A stretch of DNA of 64,000 nt from Planctomycetota bacterium (GTDB taxonomy: Bacteria; Planctomycetota; Planctomycetia; Pirellulales; Pirellulaceae), in contig CAUJHS010000081.1 of assembly GCA_963204915.1 (NCBI GenBank), positions 124,001 to 188,000 on the forward strand. The letters are read 5' to 3'. A program made the translations under genes and the position numbers. This document shows, in pieces, positions 1 through 7,928 of the stretch. A model generated the notes under the pieces. That model was not told the DNA's origin. It was given only the letters and a program-made list of their open reading frames with translations, and did not search any database. The first letter of the stretch is position 1. The number at the start of each line of letters is the position of its first letter.

Positions 1-1262
1 ACTTGTGGAAAGACAACACAGACGATCGGCAAATCGAATTGCTTAGCGAACTCGAAGTCTCGCTCGTCATGGGCGGGCACCGCCATGATGGCGCCGGTTC
101 CGTAACTGATTAAAACGTAGTCGGCGATCCAAATGGGAACTTGCTCGCCATTCACGGGATTGATCGCGTAGGAGCCGGTAAAGACCCCGGTTTTATCCTT
201 CGCCAGTTCCGTGCGTTCCAGGTCGCTCTTGCCGGCGGCTTTCTGGCAATACGCTTCGACGGCCTGCTTCTGTTGTGCAGTGGTCAATTTCGCGACGAAC
301 GGATGCTCTGGCGCGATGACCATATACGTGGCGCCAAACAGCGTGTCGGGTCGCGTTGTGTAAATGCGCAACACGTCTTCGGCTGGCTTAGCGGGAAACG
401 GCTCCTTCGATCGACTGGCTTTCCACGTGTTAAATGACCCTTTCGCGCCGATGAAAAAATCGACTTCTGCACCGGTGCTGCGGCCGATCCAGTTGCGTTG
501 CAGCAGTTTGATGCCTTCGGACCAGTCAACGCCTTCCAGGTCGCTCTCTAGGCGATCGGCATAGGCGGTGATGCGCAACATCCATTGCCGCAGGGGAATG
601 CGCCGCACGGGATGACCGCCGCGTTCGCTCTTGCCATCGACAACTTCCTCGTTGGCCAGCACGGTGCCCAATGCGGGGCACCAGTTCACCAGGGCTTCGG
701 CCTGGTATGCCAAGCGGTGTTCATCCTGGAAGCGGCGTACGGCCGCTTCCCCCTGGTTTTTTACTTCCAGCGGAATGGGGAGTTCGGCAATAGGTCGCCC
801 CTTTTGCTGTTGAAGGTCGAACCACGTATCGAACAGCACCAAAAAAATCCATTGGGTCCAGCGAAAGTACTCAACGTCGGTCGTGGCCAGTTCGCGGGTC
901 CAGTCGTAGCTGAAGCCCAACATTTTCAATTGGCGCCGAAACGTCGCGATATTGCGCTCAGTCGACACGCGCGGCGGCGTGTTCGTTTTAATGGCGTGCT
1001 CTTCCGCCGGCAGGCCGAATGCGTCGAACCCCATAGGGTGAAGCACCGACTTGCCTTGCATGCGCTGGAAGCGGCAGACAATGTCGGTCGCGGTATAACC
1101 TTCGGGGTGTCCTACATGCAGTCCGTCGCCGCTGGGGTAGGGAAACATGTCCAGCACGTAGACCTTACCTGCTCGGGGCAGGTCGGGCGTTTTGAACGTT
1201 TGATGCTCTTCCCAATACTTTTGCCAGCGAGGCTCGATGTCAGCGGGGTTATAACGTGGCAT
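1..1262 (-). CDS. leuS: Leucyl-tRNA synthetase, N-terminal part (gene runs off window)
   Basis: Class I aminoacyl-tRNA synthetase that charges tRNA-Leu in the cytoplasm. The reverse strand from ATG at 1262 reads [17 protein letters not shown], and about 45 residues in comes the HIGH-type ATP signature ([15 protein letters not shown]). The connective editing domain follows, with the typical [14 protein letters not shown] and [13 protein letters not shown] motifs. About 420 codons are visible. The rest, including the KMSKS loop and anticodon-binding domain, lies beyond position 1. No frame interruption was seen in the visible part. Identification is firm; only the 3' end is unknown. Confidence 0.95.
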   Translation of the reverse strand, partial: MPRYNPADIEPRWQKYWEEHQTFKTPDLPRAGKVYVLDMFPYPSGDGLHVGHPEGYTATDIVCRFQRMQGKSVLHPMGFDAFGLPAEEHAIKTNTPPRVSTERNIATFRRQLKMLGFSYDWTRELATTDVEYFRWTQWIFLVLFDTWFDLQQQKGRPIAELPIPLEVKNQGEAAVRRFQDEHRLAYQAEALVNWCPALGTVLANEEVVDGKSERGGHPVRRIPLRQWMLRITAYADRLESDLEGVDWSEGIKLLQRNWIGRSTGAEVDFFIGAKGSFNTWKASRSKEPFPAKPAEDVLRIYTTRPDTLFGATYMVIAPEHPFVAKLTTAQQKQAVEAYCQKAAGKSDLERTELAKDKTGVFTGSYAINPVNGEQVPIWIADYVLISYGTGAIMAVPAHDERDFEFAKQFDLPIVCVVFPQ

Positions 1263-1602
1263 GAATACTTCGGGGTAGTCGCAATCGAAGGAAAAGCAAA
1301 CCAGCCGGCTGGCTAACGCAAAGAACCCGGTGGTTAGGGCGGCGAAACGGTCATAATACCGAGTTCGCCCCGCGGACAATAGGACAGTCCTCCAGCCTTC
1401 ATGGTTCAGAGAGCGACACTTCGACCAACGGCGCGCTGCGAACGAGCGATCTGCGCGTCGAGCGGTCTCGATGACGTGCAGGCGAACCGCCCATGGTGGG
1501 AGACGCTGACAACTTTTGCAAAACTTGGCGCGTCCTGTTGGCCCACACAAAACCGCTTGCTAAACTTAGTTTTTCCCTTCTCCACCGGTTGAGACCGCGC
1601 CC
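1263..1602. other. Intergenic region between divergent leuS and map
   Basis: About 340 bases between two divergent starts. It contains no convincing gene: the only open frame on the plus strand (1401-1592, 63 codons) has no recognisable motif or ribosome-binding site. Promoters for both genes are expected here. One candidate for map is listed separately. No hairpin or riboswitch was recognised. Confidence 0.5.
1538..1566 (+). promoter_or_regulatory. Possible sigma-70-type promoter of map
   Basis: TTGGCC (1538-1543) and TAAACT (1561-1566) are separated by 17 bases, about 36 bases before the map start codon. The match to TTGACA/TATAAT is moderate, so this is only a candidate. Confidence 0.3.
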
Positions 1603-2400
1603 ATGTTGATTGGCCGACGACGCTTGCGACTAACCCCCGCCGAATGCGACGCCATGCGCGCTGCAGGCCGTTTCAACGCGCAACTGATGGATTACATCCG
1701 CCAATATGTTAGGGCGGGCGTGACCACTTCGGAAATCGACCAATTGGTTCATGACTACACCAGCTCACATGGCCATAAGCCGGCGCCGCTGAACTACCAA
1801 GGCTTCCCCAAGAGTTGCTGCACCAGTGTGAATGACGTCATTTGTCATGGCATTCCCGGCCCGTACCGGCTCAAGGAGGGGGACATTGTGAATGTCGACG
1901 TCACCACGATCGTCGATGGCTGGTTTGGCGATCAATCGGAGACGTTTCTCATTGGCAAAGTCTCGAAAACGGCGCGGCAAGTGACGCAATGCTCGTTTGA
2001 TTGTCTTTGGGCGGCCATTGATCATATACGTCCTGGGGGCCCTGTGTCCGACATCGGCGAGGCGATTGTACGCCGGGCCAAGAAGTACAACTTCGGCGTG
2101 GTGGAAGAGTATGTGGGCCATGGCGTAGGCCGAGCGTTTCACCAGAAGCCCAACATCCCCCATGTTCCCACCCCGGCCTCGCGCCGTGATCGGTTGGAGC
2201 CGGGCATTTGCTTCACCATCGAGCCAATGATCAACAGTGGTTCGCGTGAAACTCAACTCGATGAGCGCGATGGCTGGACCGTGACAACCAAGGACGGCGG
2301 GCTTTCCGCCCAATTCGAACACACCATCTTAATGACCGACAAAGGCCCGGAAGTGCTGACGTTGACACTTCATGGGCCGCAAAAAGGCCACAAATTTTAA
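1603..2400 (+). CDS. map: Type I methionine aminopeptidase
   Basis: Removes the initiator methionine from nascent proteins in the cytoplasm, using two metal ions. The 265-residue protein has the pita-bread fold signatures and all expected ligands: H82 (CHGIP), D99 (NVDV), D110 (FGDQSETF), H173 (GHGVGRAFH), E207 (FTIEPM) and E239 (QFEHT). Length is normal for the short type I enzyme; there is no N-terminal zinc-finger extension. ATG at 1603 is the first possible start and gives the usual N-terminus. The Shine-Dalgarno sequence is weak. The gene stands alone between leuS (divergent) and the CsrA-response regulator gene. Confidence 0.95.
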   Translation: MLIGRRRLRLTPAECDAMRAAGRFNAQLMDYIRQYVRAGVTTSEIDQLVHDYTSSHGHKPAPLNYQGFPKSCCTSVNDVICHGIPGPYRLKEGDIVNVDVTTIVDGWFGDQSETFLIGKVSKTARQVTQCSFDCLWAAIDHIRPGGPVSDIGEAIVRRAKKYNFGVVEEYVGHGVGRAFHQKPNIPHVPTPASRRDRLEPGICFTIEPMINSGSRETQLDERDGWTVTTKDGGLSAQFEHTILMTDKGPEVLTLTLHGPQKGHKF

Positions 2401-2415
2401 GCAAATCGGTTTATT

Positions 2416-2541
2416 TCAGGTTGATTCCGCTTCGTTGCCGGTGTCTTCCTTATTCGATTGCGGCTGAGCGGCGCCAGGAGTAACCTTCAGCGTTTCCCCC
2501 CTTTTCACGTTGGTCGCCAAGAAACTGCTCTTGTCGTTCAT
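2416..2541 (-). CDS. Possible 41-residue small protein
   Basis: A reverse-strand reading frame from ATG at 2541 encodes 41 residues, starting MNDKSSFLATNVKRGETLKV and ending in a Glu/Asp/Thr-rich tail. It is hydrophilic, with no membrane segment or signal peptide and no family I recognise. It fills part of the map-csrA gap and ends 16 bases past the map stop, convergent with it. No strong ribosome-binding site is visible. Composition resembles the neighbouring coding sequence rather than random intergenic DNA, which is the main argument for it. It could be spurious. Confidence 0.35.
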   Translation of the reverse strand: MNDKSSFLATNVKRGETLKVTPGAAQPQSNKEDTGNEAEST

Positions 2542-2550
2542 CGACAAAAC

Positions 2551-2785
2551 TTAGTAGATTCCCCGATGGCGATGTGGAGGAAAGGGAAGTCCGCACAGTG
2601 ATTCTTTGTGCGGTAAGGCAAGGACGCCGAACACACCCACGCTACGCCTCGTAGGAGTCAACGGAGTTGGCGTTGCGCCATGGAGTTTCCGGAGGGAGTC
2701 GGGCCTTCCTGCGGATTCGGACGACGCGCCATTCTGGCGACTTTGGCTCAATCGCGTTGGTCCTTGTCGATGGAAAGGAATCCCC
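2551..2785 (+). promoter_or_regulatory. GGA-rich structured leader of the CsrA fusion gene (possible autoregulatory region or small RNA)
   Basis: This non-coding stretch before the CsrA fusion carries thirteen GGA triplets by hand count. Seven fit the CsrA-binding core ANGGA: 2583-2587, 2620-2624, 2661-2665, 2680-2684, 2693-2697, 2770-2774 and 2775-2779. The last two are tandem and overlap the Shine-Dalgarno sequence of the gene. Hairpins are visible at 2591-2613 (7-bp stem CCGCACA/TGTGCGG), 2642-2654 (CTACG/CGTAG) and 2668-2680 (TGGCG/CGCCA). CsrA proteins classically repress by binding GGA motifs over ribosome-binding sites, so feedback control is a reasonable inference. A CsrB-like sponge RNA is an alternative. 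Confidence 0.45.
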
Positions 2786-3577
2786 ATGCTCGTTCTTACA
2801 CGTCGCGAAAACGACACGATCGTTTTCCCCACACTTGGCATCACGGTCGAACTGCTTCGTTTGCGTGGCGGAGCCGCGAAAGTTGGAATTGAAGCCCCGG
2901 CTGAAATTCCCGTCAAGCGCGGCGAATTGTTGGGATTGCGCTCCCTTCAATTCAGCGGTGAGGGCGTATCTTCCTCGGAACAACTGCGGCGACTGCGGCA
3001 GAGCGTCCGTCAACGGCTTGATCAGGCCGCGCTGCAATTGAATGATCTGCACCAGCAGCTTGAAGAAGGTGACGCGGCGGCAGCGCAAGACGGTATATTG
3101 CGGTTGTTCCACGAACTTGAAGCATTGGAGCACGAAGCGTTTGAAGATTTGCGCGAAAGCGGCGAATCGAAAATTGTGCGTCCCTCGCGCCATGCGTTGG
3201 TAGTCGAAGACGACCGCGATCAGCGCGAGTTGATGGCTGGGTTATTCCGTTTAAGCGGTTACGAAGTAACCACAGCCGCCGACGGCGCCGACGCGCTCGA
3301 TTTCCTCTCGTTGCACGCCGCCCCCGATGCGATTGTGTTAGACATGCACATGCCGCGCTGCGACGGTCCGACCGTTGTTCGCCAGATTCGGTGCAACCCT
3401 CGGTTTCAAGGCGTCAAAGTCTTTGCCGTGAGCGGTGTGGAGCCTGGCGCCGTTGGTGTTTCGTTGGGGCCGAACGGCGTAGATCGCTGGTTTGCTAAAC
3501 CAGTACAGCCCGAGCAACTTCTTGAAGAAGTCAGCAAGGAATTGAATGGCGAAGCCGTAGCCAGTTCGCCTGGTTAA
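2786..3577 (+). CDS. CsrA-response regulator receiver fusion protein
   Basis: A 263-residue protein joining an RNA-binding CsrA domain to a phosphoacceptor domain. Residues 1-52 are CsrA (MLVLTRRENDTI..., VGIEAP, PVKRGEL). The residues that contact RNA in known CsrA proteins (L4, R6, R7 and an Arg at 45 equivalent to E. coli R44) are kept. Residues about 60-125 form a charged, probably helical linker. Residues about 134-255 are a complete receiver: acidic cluster E141-D143, phosphorylation site D186 (VLDMHMP), S216 and K238. ATG 2786 is chosen because AAAGGA lies 7 bases upstream and it gives a standard CsrA N-terminus; the open frame extends upstream to 2606 without CsrA similarity. Inferred role: translational regulator controlled by phosphorylation. 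A sensor kinase lies close by at 4136-6064. Confidence 0.9.
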   Translation: MLVLTRRENDTIVFPTLGITVELLRLRGGAAKVGIEAPAEIPVKRGELLGLRSLQFSGEGVSSSEQLRRLRQSVRQRLDQAALQLNDLHQQLEEGDAAAAQDGILRLFHELEALEHEAFEDLRESGESKIVRPSRHALVVEDDRDQRELMAGLFRLSGYEVTTAADGADALDFLSLHAAPDAIVLDMHMPRCDGPTVVRQIRCNPRFQGVKVFAVSGVEPGAVGVSLGPNGVDRWFAKPVQPEQLLEEVSKELNGEAVASSPG

Positions 3578-3650
3578 TCAAACGCAAGTTGGGCATTGCC
3601 CCGCTCGGCATTGGCGTGGCCATAAGGCGCGTCGCTCGGAAGGTCGAACG

Positions 3651-4133
3651 TTATGAAGCGCCGCGTCCTAAAAATTGCTGATACGCCGCGACGGCAAGTT
3701 CGTCGCAGCGTTCATTTTCAGGATGTCCACTGTGGCCGCGCACGTGGGTGAACTTCACGCGGTGTTCTTGGAGCAGTTCATCGAGCCGTCGCCACAATTC
3801 TTCGTTCTTGACGGGCTTCATGGTTTTGCCCTCGCGACGGCGCCATCCGTTGCGTTTCCATGCAAGCATCCATTCGCTCATTCCCTTGCCCACGTACACG
3901 CTATCGGTAAAGAGATGTACCGAGCAGGACTTTTTGAGGGCCTCCAAACCACGAATGACGGCGGTCAGCTCCATTTGGTTGTTCGTGGTGACGCGCTCCG
4001 CGCCGGCTTGCTCCATTTCTTTCCCTGAGGCGGCATGCCGCAGGATGAAGGCCCAACCGCCGGGGCCGGGATTTCCACTGCACGCCCCGTCGGTAAATAA
4101 TTCGACCTCGGGCAAAGCTTGGCCGCTGCTCAT
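3651..4133 (-). CDS. rnhA: Ribonuclease HI
   Basis: Degrades the RNA strand of RNA-DNA hybrids in the cytoplasm. The 160-residue length is typical of bacterial RNase HI. The catalytic set is complete: D15 ([14 protein letters not shown]), E55 (NNQMELTAV), D77 (FTDS), H134 (VRGHSGH) and D144 (NERCDELA). The basic loop with Trp residues ([12 protein letters not shown]) that holds the hybrid is present. The start at 4133 lies two bases after the stop of the upstream histidine kinase gene, so the two are probably co-transcribed and translationally coupled. The pairing has no obvious functional logic. Confidence 0.95.
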   Translation of the reverse strand: MSSGQALPEVELFTDGACSGNPGPGGWAFILRHAASGKEMEQAGAERVTTNNQMELTAVIRGLEALKKSCSVHLFTDSVYVGKGMSEWMLAWKRNGWRRREGKTMKPVKNEELWRRLDELLQEHRVKFTHVRGHSGHPENERCDELAVAAYQQFLGRGAS

Positions 4134-4135
4134 GA

Positions 4136-6064
4136 TTATCCTTCAGCATTTTCGGACGTGGATGCGGCGGCAACAGAAACGGGCGCCGAGGGTCCTGCCC
4201 ATTCGGCTCGACGTGGTTTGGTCAACCGTTCGAGTTTTTTCGCCACCGTTCCACCAGCGCGCGTCGCGGCATGGTCGGCAATGCTCCACGGCAGCGTGAC
4301 AAAAAACTTGCTTCCCTTGCCCAGTTCGCTGGTGAAGTCAACTTCGCCTCCCAGGAGTTTGCATAACTCACGCACGATGGACAACCCCAAACCAGTGCCG
4401 GAGTATTCGCGGGTCAGGTTGTCTCCGCGGTTGTGCCGCGCGACGCTTTGGCGGAACTTTTCGAAAATAATCTCGCGATCTTCCTCAGCAATGCCCACGC
4501 CCGTGTCGGCCACGGTGAGTTCAAGCAAGCCTTGATCAGTACGTGCGGCCGAAACGTCGATTCGCCCGCCCTCGGGCGTGAACTTGATGGCGTTGGACAG
4601 CAAATTCGTCAGGATTTGTTGAACTTTGCTTTGGTCTTGGTAGAGCGCCGGAAGATCCGGAGCCATATGTACGTTCAAGTCAATATTTTTTTCTTCCGTG
4701 AGCGAGCGCACCATGTCGCATTGGGCGGAGACGATCGCCTCGATGTGAAACTCGGCGGGCCGGACATCCATTTTGCCCGCCTCCATCTTGGCGAGATCTA
4801 AGATGTCATTGATCATTTCCAGCAGTACACGTCCCGACTTTTGTATGTTCTGCACATACCTGCGCTGCCGAGTATTCAGGGTGTCAATATCCTTCAGAAC
4901 ATCCGAGAAACCAATGATGCTGTTCAGCGGCGTGCGTAGTTCGTGGCTCATGTTCGCCAGAAAATCGCTTTTCAGGCGGTTCATTTCATACAACTGCATA
5001 TTCGTTTGCGCTAGCTCATCGAGCTTCGCGTCCAGGTCGGTATTGACGCGCCGGAGTTCTTCTTGCGCGTCGACCAAGTGACGCAACATGCGGTTGAAAG
5101 ATTCCGCCAGATCTTCGAACTCGTCGTTCGTGTGGATGTCGGCTCGCAGCGACGTATTGCCTCGGCTAATCTCATCGCTAATTTCGCGTAGGTGCTTCAA
5201 CGGTTTCACGATAACGTACTTAACCACCGCCCACAGAAGCACCATGGCGATGGAGAACGTAGCTATGGCTGTGACCCACAGAATGGCCCAGTTGGCGGCA
5301 ATGGCGCGCTGCGTTTTTCCGTAAGGAATGGAAACCTCGACCACGCGAAACGGCAACTGCCGGATGAGTTCACGGTCGTTGGCGGCTGCGGTAAGGGCGC
5401 TCGGCTCTAAGTCCAAGCGATGGCATAGTAAGCATTCCTGCTTCCAGTACACCGGTTGGTAGTAGTGGTATTCTTGCTGCTCTGGCCCATCGACGCGGCG
5501 TGAAAGCGACGGCGGCAAAAACTCCGGAGGCGGCCCTGGAGGTTCTTCTAGCGAAGTCGGCTCGACGACGCTATCGCCGTTTTGCCCTTCCTTGAGACGT
5601 TTTTTAGCTTCCTCATACGCAGCGGCGCGGGCACGGTACGCTTGCAACTCGACCTCGTACTCCGTGATGCGTTCTTCCAGCAGCGCTTTCAGCGAAGGAA
5701 GGTTCTCAGATTCCCACTCGTTTTGCGGCGGCAGGGTTTTGTCGTCCGCATCAACCGGCGAATCAAACGCAATGAAACGCCAATCATAGTCCAGATTTTC
5801 CATCGCCCGGCTGTAATCGGCTACCTTTTCGCGGTTGCCCTCGCTTCCGGTTTCCCACTTGAGCCAGTGGTGCTTGAGTAAAGCGGAGTCGACAAGTCGC
5901 CGGCCGGTGTCGCGATTCTTCTCCTCGATGAGTTGCCCCGTCCGCTTTCCGTAGAGATAAAAGCTGACGGTGATGAGTAAAAGCAGGCTCAGACCGAACA
6001 AAATGCGGCACTTGCGCTCCAGGTTGGTTTCGCCCAACACACGCTTAACGGAGCGATAGGACAT
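4136..6064 (-). CDS. Membrane sensor histidine kinase with CxxCH heme motif
   Basis: A 642-residue sensor kinase. TM1 is about residues 21-38 and TM2 about 257-286. The roughly 215-residue domain between them should face the periplasm and holds one CxxCH motif (C211-C214-H215), the covalent heme c attachment signature, followed by a region like the Tll0287/DUF3365 sensor domain. Then come HAMP (about 287-340), a coiled coil, HisKA with H374 ([11 protein letters not shown]) and the HATPase domain ([23 protein letters not shown]). There is no receiver domain. The C-terminal tail is Ala/Ser-rich. It overlaps nothing and leads directly into rnhA. Inferred role: senses a redox or gas signal through heme and phosphorylates a separate regulator, possibly the nearby CsrA-receiver protein. 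Confidence 0.9.
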   Translation of the reverse strand: MSYRSVKRVLGETNLERKCRILFGLSLLLLITVSFYLYGKRTGQLIEEKNRDTGRRLVDSALLKHHWLKWETGSEGNREKVADYSRAMENLDYDWRFIAFDSPVDADDKTLPPQNEWESENLPSLKALLEERITEYEVELQAYRARAAAYEEAKKRLKEGQNGDSVVEPTSLEEPPGPPPEFLPPSLSRRVDGPEQQEYHYYQPVYWKQECLLCHRLDLEPSALTAAANDRELIRQLPFRVVEVSIPYGKTQRAIAANWAILWVTAIATFSIAMVLLWAVVKYVIVKPLKHLREISDEISRGNTSLRADIHTNDEFEDLAESFNRMLRHLVDAQEELRRVNTDLDAKLDELAQTNMQLYEMNRLKSDFLANMSHELRTPLNSIIGFSDVLKDIDTLNTRQRRYVQNIQKSGRVLLEMINDILDLAKMEAGKMDVRPAEFHIEAIVSAQCDMVRSLTEEKNIDLNVHMAPDLPALYQDQSKVQQILTNLLSNAIKFTPEGGRIDVSAARTDQGLLELTVADTGVGIAEEDREIIFEKFRQSVARHNRGDNLTREYSGTGLGLSIVRELCKLLGGEVDFTSELGKGSKFFVTLPWSIADHAATRAGGTVAKKLERLTKPRRAEWAGPSAPVSVAAASTSENAEG

Positions 6065-6176
6065 GCAAACAGCCGCCAGGAAGAGATGAGAAATGACAAT
6101 CGCCTAGGTATTTTACGGGGTTGCCGTCGACGAAACCAGAGGAAAGCGGCTCTGGGCGCAATGCAGCACATGGCGC

Positions 6177-6210
6177 AAAACAAGACCGCCGACGCGACGC
6201 GACGGCGGTC
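6177..6210 (-). terminator. Rho-independent terminator after the TPR/alpha-CTD gene
   Basis: GACCGCCG (6184-6191) and CGGCGGTC (6203-6210) form an 8-bp stem. On the minus strand it is followed by TTGTTTTG. It lies 28 bases beyond the stop of the gene ending at 6238. Confidence 0.6.
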
Positions 6211-6237
6211 CCAAAGCGATTTCGCGTAAAAACTGCG

Positions 6238-7566
6238 TTAATCGTTGCGTAGTTTGAGACCCACGGAGGTTAGCTTCTCACGCACCTCGTTCAAACTGGT
6301 AACGCCGAAATTCTTGCATTCCAGTAAGTCGTCGGGAGTCTTGCGGATCAATTCTCCAATGGTATTCAAACCGAGACGCACCATGCACTTGCGAGCACGA
6401 ACCGAGAGATTCAGGTCGGCAATGGGACGATCCAACTGAGCTTGTTCATCCGGCGACAAGTGCGAGGTATCGAAATGAACGGGTTCAGGCTCCGACTTTT
6501 CATGAGCAAACTGCCCTAGATCCAGACCCTTCGAGGCGAGCATCTCCCGTATTTCGGTGAGTGAGGTTTCGCCGAAGTTCTTACTGTTCAGCAGTTCTTG
6601 TTCCGTAATGCGGGTTAAGTCGCCCAGGGTGCGCACGCCCATCTTTTGCAGGCAGTTCCGACTACGCACCGAAAGTTCGAAATCGGTCACGGGGATGCTC
6701 AGCACCTGTGACATCCGATCGCGGCGTTTGGCCGCTTCTTCGTCATAGTACATATCGCCCGAAGCGCTTGCGTCGCGCAGGAACAGGCGAGCCCGTTGAT
6801 TATTCGGGTATGCGTCTAAAACGCGCTGGTAGCATTGGGCCGCTTGTTCGAATTGGTCACGGTCTTCGTAGAGCAATCCCAAGTTCATTAACGAACCCAC
6901 ATGGGAAGGATAGGAACTCGCGGCGCGTTGGTACAAGCGCAGCGCTTCTTCATCATTCCCGTAACGATCGTTTTCTAACGCCAACCCAAAGAGGGCGCCG
7001 GGATGCGTTCCATCGACCTGCACGGCCCGTTCAAATAATGCGGTGACTTCCCGCGGATTGCCATTGAGCGATGCGACCGTCGCGCCGCGCTGGAACAAAT
7101 ACTCCGCGGTTTGTTCGACCGCTCCGGACAGTTCATCAAGAAGTTTAAGCGCATCCTGCGATTTACCGCCGTAACGCAATGCCTCGACCGTGGCGAGCGT
7201 GCAGTCATCCGAGTCGTAACCTGCTTTTTTGGCCGATTTATAGGCGTCAATGGCTGCGTCGAACCGTTCCAAAGCAAACTGCGCCTTCCCCAAATAGAAG
7301 AACGAGAGCGCACCCCCGTCGGCCTTGGAAAGCGTTTCGACCGCCTGTCGATAACGGCCAAGCAGGTAGTAGCACACACCCAACCGCGCGGCGGCGGCCG
7401 GAGAGCGGTCCTCTCGCGACTCGAGCTCTTGGGTCGCTTCTCGCAAGACGGCGTGATTCGAGTAATCTTCTCGAATTGCCGTAATAAGTTGCCGAATTTC
7501 TTGCGGGCCAAACGTGGCGTTCGAAAGTACGATTTCCTTCAAATCGACAGCAACACCTAGAGCCAT
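6238..7566 (-). CDS. TPR protein with two RNA-polymerase alpha C-terminal domains
   Basis: A 442-residue cytoplasmic protein. Residues about 1-285 are tetratricopeptide-like helical repeats (for example LGVCYYLLGRYRQAVETL, LGKAQFALERFDAAIDAY, NLGLLYEDRDQFEQAAQCY). Residues about 290-352 and 379-442 are two copies of the HhH-containing alpha-CTD fold (LSVRSRNCLQKMGVRTLGDL and LSVRARKCMVRLGLNTIGEL, each followed by an NFG..SL.E(I/V)RE motif). The start at 7566 is chosen because GGAG sits 10 bases upstream; the longer frame to 7743 runs through the tRNA gene. In RNA polymerase this domain binds UP-element DNA and activators, so a role in DNA binding or transcription scaffolding is plausible but unproven. 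Similar fusions are known in planctomycetes. Confidence 0.85.
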   Translation of the reverse strand: MALGVAVDLKEIVLSNATFGPQEIRQLITAIREDYSNHAVLREATQELESREDRSPAAAARLGVCYYLLGRYRQAVETLSKADGGALSFFYLGKAQFALERFDAAIDAYKSAKKAGYDSDDCTLATVEALRYGGKSQDALKLLDELSGAVEQTAEYLFQRGATVASLNGNPREVTALFERAVQVDGTHPGALFGLALENDRYGNDEEALRLYQRAASSYPSHVGSLMNLGLLYEDRDQFEQAAQCYQRVLDAYPNNQRARLFLRDASASGDMYYDEEAAKRRDRMSQVLSIPVTDFELSVRSRNCLQKMGVRTLGDLTRITEQELLNSKNFGETSLTEIREMLASKGLDLGQFAHEKSEPEPVHFDTSHLSPDEQAQLDRPIADLNLSVRARKCMVRLGLNTIGELIRKTPDDLLECKNFGVTSLNEVREKLTSVGLKLRND

Positions 7567-7707
7567 ATCTGTGTTTTCTCCAAAGTCCACGAAAACCGCA
7601 GCGACAAATCTCGTACCAGTGGAGCAAATTATCGCCGAGAAACGGCAAGCGGGCAAGGTGAGGGGATCCACCCCAGCGTCAGAGAGCTCTCGCTGAGGAG
7701 AAGAAGG

Positions 7708-7781
7708 AGCCAGCGAAGGGAGTCGAACCCTTAACCCCCGCATTACGAATGCGGTGCTCTGCCAATTGAAGCTACGCTGGC
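7708..7781 (-). tRNA. tRNA-Thr (anticodon CGU)
   Basis: The reverse strand folds as a complete cloverleaf. The acceptor stem is GCCAGCG/CGCTGGC with discriminator U. The anticodon stem CCGCA/TGCGG encloses TTCGTAA, giving anticodon CGU for the ACG codon. The T stem-loop is AAGGG-TTCGACT-CCCTT. CCA is not encoded: the minus-strand bases after the discriminator are CCT. The gene is 74 bases long and lies 141 bases upstream of the TPR/alpha-CTD gene on the same strand. Confidence 0.95.
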
Positions 7782-7928
7782 CGTTGAGCGTCTTTGAAGT
7801 TTAGCCCAAGGTGGTGTGAACGACAAGGACGGTTTTGCGGACGCCTCTGGAAGTTCGTCGCCAATCGGGTACATTGCCATCAACCTTACGACGGACAACT
7901 TCACGCAGGGCGGGGAGTAGCGCGCAAC

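Noticed and set aside
585..1316. Plus-strand 243-codon frame opposite leuS
   Set aside because: The reverse strand encodes leucyl-tRNA synthetase with clear motifs; this frame is a shadow.
1401..1592. 63-codon plus-strand frame upstream of map
   Set aside because: No motif, no ribosome-binding site, and it would overlap the expected promoter region.
2571..2600. GGAGGAAAG-like sequence resembling the start of RNase P RNA
   Set aside because: The following sequence does not match the conserved P4 and later segments of RNase P RNA, and the region is too short. Better explained as part of a GGA-rich leader.
7567..7743. N-terminal extension of the TPR/alpha-CTD frame
   Set aside because: It reads through the tRNA-Thr gene (RVRLPSLAPS is a typical tRNA translation) and a good ribosome-binding site supports the start at 7566.
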